DNA of 64,000 bases from Macrotrachela quadricornifera (taxonomy: Eukaryota; Rotifera; Eurotatoria; Philodinida; Philodinidae). Position 1 is the stretch's first letter; each line of letters opens with the position of its first letter. The translations under genes and the position numbers were made by a program. Shown here one piece after another: positions 57,272 through 64,000 of this stretch. A model generated the notes under the pieces. The model had not been told where the DNA came from. It saw only the letters and a program-made list of their open reading frames with translations, and did no database searches. The DNA lies in contig JAJEKB010021338.1 in assembly GCA_022393335.1 (NCBI GenBank), positions 720,955 to 784,954 on the forward strand, given 5' to 3'.

Positions 57272-58997
57272 AAATAACAAGGGTATAAAAATATTCCATA
57301 TTACAACTCATAGGTGTATTTACTTGAACAATAATTCAACTTCATAGAACAAAAGAAAATTAAAAGAATAAAAAGTAAAACATATATACATACATGGGTG
57401 TGTAGTCTAATGTTTTTATCAATATAAAGATCTTCAATGAGTAAGCAAACGTGTCGTCACTGACGTCAGTTGCAAAAAAACAAAATAAAGAACAAGAAAA
57501 AGACTCTATACGTGCATGAAGCATATGCTGCAGTGTTTTTTTCCAATGTGGAAGTGTGTAGGCGAAAGACAAACACAACGTGGCATATGAAAAGGACAGG
57601 TAGAAAAGAAGAAAGAAAGAAGGGACAGAAAAAAAAAAGTATATATATATATATATGCACATAGGACTTGGATAAATTCTTTGGATTGGAAAGATCCATA
57701 GAGTGTTGCAGAACAAGCAAGGAACAATTCCATTATGTATAATAATGAAAAAAAATTCCATATAGTACAGAAAAGGAAAACACCAAGTGTAGAAAAACGA
57801 AAAGAAAATACCAAGTAAAAAACAAATGGAAAATACCAATCGAATAGATAAAGAAAAGTCACAGAAATATGTGTAATGAAAAAACGCATGAATATTCCTT
57901 ATTCTATTTCATTACATATAAGGCAAAACTAGTATATGATAGGTATTTAGAAAATTCAACAGTTTTTGTTAAGTACTCAAATAATATCTAAGCTACTTCA
58001 TGTACTTTTTCTAGCAATTCATTTATATGAATTTCTCTTCAATATTATATTTGTTTGTACATTTTTAATTTTGTAAGAAGAAAAAAATCTCATTATTGCA
58101 TTAGCATAATTTCGTCAGAATCAAAGTTCAAAGTCCTATGCAAAGCTTTAGAAGCAAAAAAGTAACTATCCATGTACAAATCCATGAACTTTACACTTTA
58201 TCAAATAAAGCTTATTTAACATGAGGAGGAAAACTTGCTCAATAGCCACACAAATATTAAATCAGTTGATAATAATAGATGTCAGTATTAAGTGATCGAC
58301 AAATTCAGTAGAACCATAAGTGCTATAACATGAGTTTAATGTGAAATGTAGTCATTTTAGTCTTTCAAAAAACTGACTGATTTTGTTTTTAACGAAGCAG
58401 ATGTTTCAACATAGTATGAAGAAATTTTCTTTTGTTGATAGTTTGTAAAACAAGACGAATGTTTTGTTCTGGTTACTTGTTATATTTTGTATATAAATGC
58501 AGTGATGTGCTTATTCTATATGTACATGTTTATTGCATCAATCCACACACACTGTATACAAGCAAAGCGTAAATATATGTAAACTATTCGCAATGATAAG
58601 AAGGAGAGACATCATAGAGAGAATGTAGGAGGAGGTGCAATGATGAAGGAAAAGAGAAGAGTATGTTGGAATCTTATATTTACGTATCATAGAAAAATAT
58701 CTCATTCTGCAAATCTTCTGGTTTGATGTTTACACGAACGAATGTTTTTTCTATGGATTGAATCATTTTGCACAGAAATCATTTGAAATCGACAATTTTT
58801 TTTTGTACACTATCCATTCTCCAGATAAAAAAAATGATATTAGCTTCGATACGAAAATTTCTTCACTTTTCTTAAAATATGATAGAATATTTGACAATCA
58901 GATTTTCAATATAGTATTTATTCAAGTGAACATTATAGATGTTACATAAAACATGAATCAAAACAACATTAAATGTCTATATTTCCACTTCATATGA
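57272..58997. other. Intergenic with purine-rich tract and a palindromic CRE-like site
   Basis: 57475-57650 is strongly purine-rich on the plus strand and ends in a (TA)n run. The long minus-strand ORFs there are low-complexity Phe/Ser/Leu artefacts. ACTGACGTCAGT at 57459-57470 is a perfect 12 bp palindrome containing the CRE core TGACGTCA. No gene is supported. Confidence 0.45.
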
Positions 58998-59195
58998 TTA
59001 TTTTCCGATGCCGCCGGACATACATGTGCATGGTGGTACAAATCCACAGATACACATACCTTTGCATGGTGAATCAAACAGTCCTCTGCAGGTTGCTCGG
59101 GACTCGACCATAGGACTACCTTGAACCATCATTGTATAGCAACCAATCATGAATACCACCATTACTGTAAATAGAATTAACTTTGTAAAAGTCAT
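58998..59195 (-). CDS. Secreted six-cysteine peptide precursor
   Basis: 65 aa from the ATG at 59195 to the stop at 58998. This start is preferred over the in-frame ATG at 59240 because a TTCAG acceptor lies just 4 nt upstream, and because it yields a clean signal peptide (basic start, then ILFTVMVVFMIGC). After a short polar spacer the mature part holds six Cys in the pattern C-x7-C-x3-C-x-C-x5-C-x-C, with Pro and Gly between them, then a GGIGK-type tail. This looks like a small disulphide-stabilised secreted peptide. The family is not recognised: antimicrobial, protease-inhibitor or signalling roles are all possible, and nothing in the sequence decides among them. Confidence 0.7.
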   Translation of the reverse strand: MTFTKLILFTVMVVFMIGCYTMMVQGSPMVESRATCRGLFDSPCKGMCICGFVPPCTCMSGGIGK

Positions 59196-60719
59196 GATGC
59201 TGAATTCAGATTTTGTTAGAAGAAACAGTGCAATATGCATAGTTGTTTCGTGTTTTATAGATTTTGAGAAAAGAAAAACAGATGATTATATTCTCACGAG
59301 CATATCATTTTTCATTCTATGATTAAAGATAAAGTGTCAATGTAAGATTTTTTTTATTTTCATTTATCTTATTTATATAGAACATTCTGTAATAGTATGA
59401 AACGCCTCCAGCACTACAGTAAAAACAAGTCGAATAGATTTTTATAAAAAATAACCTTAAATAAGTGGGTAGTAACCAGCAAACACAGGCCCAAAGATTC
59501 ACAGAGCCCATTATTCACAAAAAAACGCTTTATAATATATATGCTGGTGTAAGATGAAAATGTATTAACGCAGTATTTCTCAGAGTTAAAAATGGTCCTA
59601 AAATTCCAACAAATGGTATTGATATCAATTCAATAAGTTTATACTGGATTAGACTAACCGATAGAGTTTATTAGATCTAAGTTTTTTGAATTCAGATTTG
59701 AATCGCGTTAATAAAACCATTTTAGGTTTAGATAAACGCTTTTAGTCTCGGATTGGGATCACACTTTCACTACCCTTGAAGAAATTCTCTAAGACGAACT
59801 CTGTAGTTGTTTAAAAGACATTAGTTACTTTTTCCCGATTATATCTAGTACGCTGATAGGATATTTTATGCATTTCTTAGAGTTTCTTAATGGTACTTTC
59901 ACAATAGTGAAACTATAATTTGATCTTACTCTGAACTAGACTCTATTAGATTCATAACTTCAATATCGAAATCCGAATTCAAATTCAATTGACTTCTGAA
60001 CCTACCTAACGCATTCTGTTAGCTGATCATCGATGTCTTAATCGATACTGGTACACGACCCAAATATTAGTCAATCGGTAGTTAATTAGTTGAATACAAA
60101 GTTCATTTTACCAACTTTAGATCATTTTTATAAGGCTTTCTGAATAGCTTAGTTACTTGACTAGTTGAAACGGATGCAATCTATGTGTAGAAGAGATTAT
60201 GTTTATCAGATCTTATTCTAAATCTTACTAAAATCCTTTGTATTCCGTGTGTTTACAAACTTCTTACTACAAGAATTAAGATTTGTTGTATCAGTTCTCG
60301 ATTTAAATGTAATAATAAGCTACACATGACTCGTTATTAAATTCGGTGTTACTGTTTTAAAATTAGTTACTTAAGATACAATAAGAATATGTCTTCGTAT
60401 GATAAAAGATTGAGAAAAATGTACTGGCTCACTACTTTTTTGGTCTGTTTCTTTAATTATTTTGAATAATAACATGTAGTTATTCTGTGGGTGAGGAGCC
60501 AATTGGATCATTTAACAGTAAAATATCTAACTGATTATCAGAATATATGAAGTCGATTTCGAATCTGTTTATGAAATATAATGTCTCTAATCATACGAGT
60601 TTGATAAAATATGTCGAATAAGGATGTTCAGAATAGTAAAATAACAATAGATAAACCTTATTATGATTCATTTATGCTTCTTTTGTTCTACTTTATCACG
60701 TAGTCTGATTTGGCTTAAT
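59196..60719. other. Intergenic, short palindromes only
   Basis: No gene. A small hairpin TTTCACAATAGTGAAA lies near 59896. Weak mirrored words (GAATTCAGATTT near 59690 and AAATCCGAATTC near 59972) hint at a worn foldback element, but the arms do not align over length. Confidence 0.4.
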
Positions 60720-61892
60720 AAACGACATCATACATATTCAATTTGTAAATAGTAACAATTATTGAATTAGAACGAATAATAGCAAAAACTGCTCTCAAAT
60801 ATGATTCGTCTTCTATAGCAAAATCAGGAATAATAGTGAGATGCTATTGATTTATAAGTTGACGGAATACTTCAAGTTTTGTTACTGCTGATGGAGCGAA
60901 CGGAATTAAAATATGATAAAGAACATTATCTGTTAAAGACGTTGAAAGACGATTAATCACTTCAACATTTGGTTTTGCGCTAATTTCCTATTTCTGAAAA
61001 CTCGATAGATGCTCAATTTAAGAAAGAGCCAAATAATTGAAAAATTGTATAGTGTTAACTTTCAAACCTTCAAGGGTCAATGATGTTGCTATTATATCAT
61101 TAAGTTCAATCAAAATATTAGTAGTTTGTAATATAAAATTTTTGATTGAGCTTAAAATTGTCGAACTAACACCTATATTGCGAAATATAATCTCATTTTC
61201 AAATTAAACTTACTCTGTTGCCTATTGGTGCTCATGATTATAATCAATCAAGAGAGGATGACGATGTTCAGGATATATTATTCTATAAGCAATATACCAT
61301 GCCAAACACTAAACACCTAATAATCCAACCTACATGCCTGAACCAGCAGATGGTTACATTGCATATAAGGCATCGTCTGCTAAAATTCAACAATCTTTCA
61401 TATAACTTTCATTTTGCTGTTGTTCAGAACGAAATCTATTAGTCCATAAAAGCTCCACATCTTGAAAATGACCATAAAGTGAAGCTATTATGTTCTCATG
61501 TTTCATTCACATTTACTCTTAGAACAAATCTAAAACGATTACCTGCAAACGGAAAGGAACCATGCAGACGACTGAGGTTGAGAGCTATTTTAGATCGACT
61601 ATAATCAATTTATGTTGAAGTTTCAAAATTCCTGGAAATGGATTTTGCATAAATTGTGACATCATGACCTGATTGTACGATTGATATAACATCAAATCTG
61701 CGCTTCAATTTCACATATCCAGATACACGACAGGATGTCTAAAGTTTGATAATAGCTGTCTAAACGTTTCATATTTAATTCAAAAAGCTTTTTATGTTTG
61801 CACCAAAACTCATGATATTGACGTTGCTTAGCTTGAAACGTCATTGTTCCATTGATGCCAAGCCATTTGAAAAATTTCATTCTCGAAAGCAT
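60720..61892 (-). pseudogene. Decayed protein-coding gene, family unknown
   Basis: Read on the minus strand, coding-like protein runs through most of this stretch but is cut by about ten stops and some frame changes. Blocks: 61892-61692 (MKFFKWLGINGT at the start), 61690-61445 (VISIVQSGHDVTIYAK; NRFRFVLRVNV), 61440-61215, and about 61180-60725 (SLTDNVLYHILIPFAPS; FAIEDESYLRAVFAIIR). The composition is less AT-rich than the flanks. I do not recognise the family. Motifs of common transposases were not found, but a mobile-element origin cannot be excluded. Confidence 0.55.
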
Positions 61893-63266
61893 TACTGTAA
61901 GTATTTGACTATCTCGTTTAGGTGTCGGCTTTAATTATTTTTCAAATATAGTTGTGTGAATAATGTATCAATAAATCGTTCAATAGAAATGTTCGACTAG
62001 CACCACTATATTATTTAGCTTCAAATGGATATATGTACAACAAATATTTATATTACAATTCATAATTTGTATGAATGATTCATGGTGCGTTATATATAAA
62101 TTTTTTTTCTTTTTATTCGATTTTATGCAGCGAGAACAACTTCTTGCTTTATTTTCGTATAAACATTAAGGTAAAGATTTGTCTTGAACGAAAAATAAGA
62201 TATATATGTATCAGTTATCTTTGTAACATGCGCGTTTTATTGTTGCCTCATTTTTGCATGTTCTTCAGCAAATATCATTTGTTGATAAATAGACGAACAG
62301 AAGCATAAGAGAAAACGAGTAATATTTCAATATTTATTTTAGTGAATGTTAAACTATACATTTTGTTTTAACAAATGATTTATTTATTTGCATCAATTTA
62401 TGTTAATTCATGATTTAAATAAGTTAAATTGAAAATAATTTTTAGAAATAGAGGATTACATTAAACTGAGAATAATCTTGTGAACTCTATGAATTAAATT
62501 GAAGTAAATTAATAACATATTTTAGATAACTGTAGATTCAATTTGAAAAATTACAAAGTGAATCTTAGAAAAATAGGAATTTAAGAATTGATTGCGTAAA
62601 CAATAATGAGTTCCATCAATGAATATCGATCTAGTATTACTAATGAATGAACTCCTCAAAAATACAGATTCTATAATTCTTTTTTTGTGTGAACGATATT
62701 GCGCAGTAGTCACAAATAATACACTTTTTTCGATATAATGAAGATTCTAAAAGTCATTCTATTTTTCTCATACGTTCCTGTACGTCCAACATAATTTTAT
62801 TGAGTAGATGCTGAAGTTGCTATGCATTCTAGGCAAAAAAGCCTAACATTTGAGGTTAGAGATCTTTTTCAGTGCAAAAACAATACGTTTTCTATGATCA
62901 CTGTGAAATATAGTTTATGCAAAAAAATTGTAAAACCTGTATTATTCTTTTGGGCGAAGATATCAATATTGCACTGTTCGCACTCACCCATATCTTACAC
63001 TATAAGATAGTTTTCTTAAGAGTATGGTTGTCAGACTACAAATATACAAGCGTTCACCTGAGACCTCTCTATAGATGTTTAAATTCATTAGTTCTCTCGC
63101 ATCTGTTGAGAGCATTGGTGATTTATATCAGAAGTCTATCATTCAGCATGCAGAATGTCTTTGTATACATGAAAGAGCCTTATTTAAACCTAGTTGTATT
63201 CGACATTATTTGCTTTTCTTTACATTTTATTCATCAAATATCGGTGAAATCAACTGATTTTACTGT
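61893..63266. other. Intergenic, nothing firm
   Basis: AT-rich to 62700. 62820-63260 is less AT-rich and has overlapping plus ORFs in two frames. One reads DLYQKSIIQHAECLCIHERAL, faintly TPR-like, but it is too short to call. Confidence 0.4.
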
Positions 63267-63731
63267 TTAATTAATATCATAGTTGATAAAGAGTAGATAA
63301 GGCATCAATTCTGGTGGAACATCTAATTTGAGTTTAACTTGATCATGTGAATCCGATTTTTGAACTAACTTATGATCTTTCGTGGTCACTTCTATTTCTT
63401 GATTGTCAATAATTCGATAGATATGTGAGACAACATTTATCAATTGATCGTTATCAATAGTAACTGTGAATGCTCGATTTGACTGTGTTCCAATGATCAA
63501 AGTCAGATTGTTTGCTGGATAGGCCCAGCGCAAATTGACCGAACTGCACGATTTAAGAAAATCAATGTGAGTCAAATCAAGAATAGCCGATGGGCAATCA
63601 CGTGAGACAAAGAAAGTTGCTACACAATCATTACTTTTATATGCTTGTACATCGCATGGTCCATCTTGGATGGGCACTGCTCGAGCAGCCGTTATAGCAA
63701 GCAAAACGATGAATAATATAGTGGATGACAT
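63267..63731 (-). CDS. Secreted 154-aa protein, family unknown
   Basis: A single-exon ORF with a clear signal peptide (MSSTILFIVLLAITAARA, with likely cleavage after ARA). The mature part of about 136 aa has four Cys in its first third (GPCDV, NDCVA, RDCPS, KSCSS), so two disulphides are possible. It is followed by a beta-rich region with alternating hydrophobic residues (LTLIIGT; AFTVTID; VKLKLDVP), suggesting a compact extracellular beta domain. No TM segment or GPI signal. The codon use is less AT-biased than the intergenic flanks, in support of a real gene. No acceptor AG is seen near the ATG, so it may have its own 5' end. The function cannot be inferred. Confidence 0.7.
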   Translation of the reverse strand: MSSTILFIVLLAITAARAVPIQDGPCDVQAYKSNDCVATFFVSRDCPSAILDLTHIDFLKSCSSVNLRWAYPANNLTLIIGTQSNRAFTVTIDNDQLINVVSHIYRIIDNQEIEVTTKDHKLVQKSDSHDQVKLKLDVPPELMPYLLFINYDIN

Positions 63732-64000
63732 GACGAGTAAGAAAAGATAAAATATTGACGACTACGCAGAATATCATTGACTTTTATAGTAACGATGATA
63801 ATGATAAGGCATGCAAACCTGTGTGAAACAATCTAAACAGCAGTATCGAGTTACTGAAGAGCATAATGATACTTTCTTTCTTTTTTTCATTTTATCGTCA
63901 TTACTACATATATGACGACGACGAAGAAGAACGAAAAACAATATGGTTCGATCAATATATTTCGTTTATTTCGCAAAAAAATATTGCATTCTCGTTCACT
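63732..64000. other. Upstream flank of the secreted-protein gene
   Basis: The presumed promoter side of the minus-strand gene. A TATA-like run is near 63785 on the minus strand. A polypyrimidine tract lies at 63872-63890 and a (GAC/GAA) run at 63915-63935. Nothing else is seen. Confidence 0.35.

Noticed and set aside
57360..57889. Three overlapping minus ORFs of 84-159 codons
   Set aside because: They are the complement of a purine-rich tract, giving Phe/Leu/Ser-rich artefact protein.
59690..59990. Foldback element
   Set aside because: Only short mirrored words; the arms fail to align over more than about 15 bp.
63075..63257. TPR-like segment DLYQKSIIQHAECLCIHERAL
   Set aside because: A single short resemblance without neighbouring repeats; could be chance.

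Overview
The window looks like AT-rich nuclear DNA of a small metazoan, most likely a bdelloid rotifer. I infer this from 48-70 bp GT-AG introns, tiny first exons, AG acceptors just ahead of start codons (bdelloids trans-splice), and gene types that are expanded in bdelloids: R-S-E ADP-ribosyltransferases, one fused to kinesin-light-chain-like TPRs, NHL propellers and GFA/CENP-V-domain proteins. No bacterial operons, CRISPR arrays, rRNA or convincing tRNA genes are visible.

Layout. 1-16 kb is a tandem array of four GFA-domain genes, all on the minus strand (stops at 3077, 5744, 12587 and 15118). It is built from a roughly 2.16 kb unit and is interrupted between copies 2 and 3 by two DNA transposons: a 940 bp element with an 8 bp target duplication, and a 3.7 kb degraded hAT-like element. 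Subtracting both restores the unit length. Copy 3 contains a 400-N assembly gap that should be about 30 bp. 19-26.6 kb holds an orphan rhodopsin-type GPCR, a Ser/Tyr-rich ADP-ribosyltransferase and a small two-exon gene that may be related to the N-terminal domain of the ART-TPR protein. 26.6-32 kb is mostly gene-poor, with a 58-aa microprotein gene and an equilibrative nucleoside transporter. 32-36 kb is full of foldback and Helitron-like elements around a broken NHL paralogue. 38-41 kb is an 11-exon SLC22-type transporter. 42.6-44.9 kb is the ART-TPR gene. 48-50 kb is a 5-exon secreted NHL propeller gene. 52-54.6 kb is a 9-exon MAPKK-like kinase. 59-64 kb holds a secreted Cys-rich peptide, a decayed gene and a secreted 154-aa protein.

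No obvious pathway links the genes. The recurring themes are membrane transport (ENT, SLC22), signalling (GPCR, MAPKK, ARTs) and small secreted products. Multi-exon models were assembled by hand from splice signals. The three longest give uninterrupted frames whose total length divides by three (SLC22 572 aa, MAPKK 487 aa, NHL 343 aa).

The strongest novelty candidates are: the reconstructable nested history of the GFA array; a run of consecutive perfect hairpins inside the hAT element; a pair of adjacent hairpins with complementary loops at 45.2 kb; a 400 bp-arm inverted repeat at 32.3-33.2 kb; and an internally deleted NHL propeller whose breakpoint falls in a conserved repeat motif.
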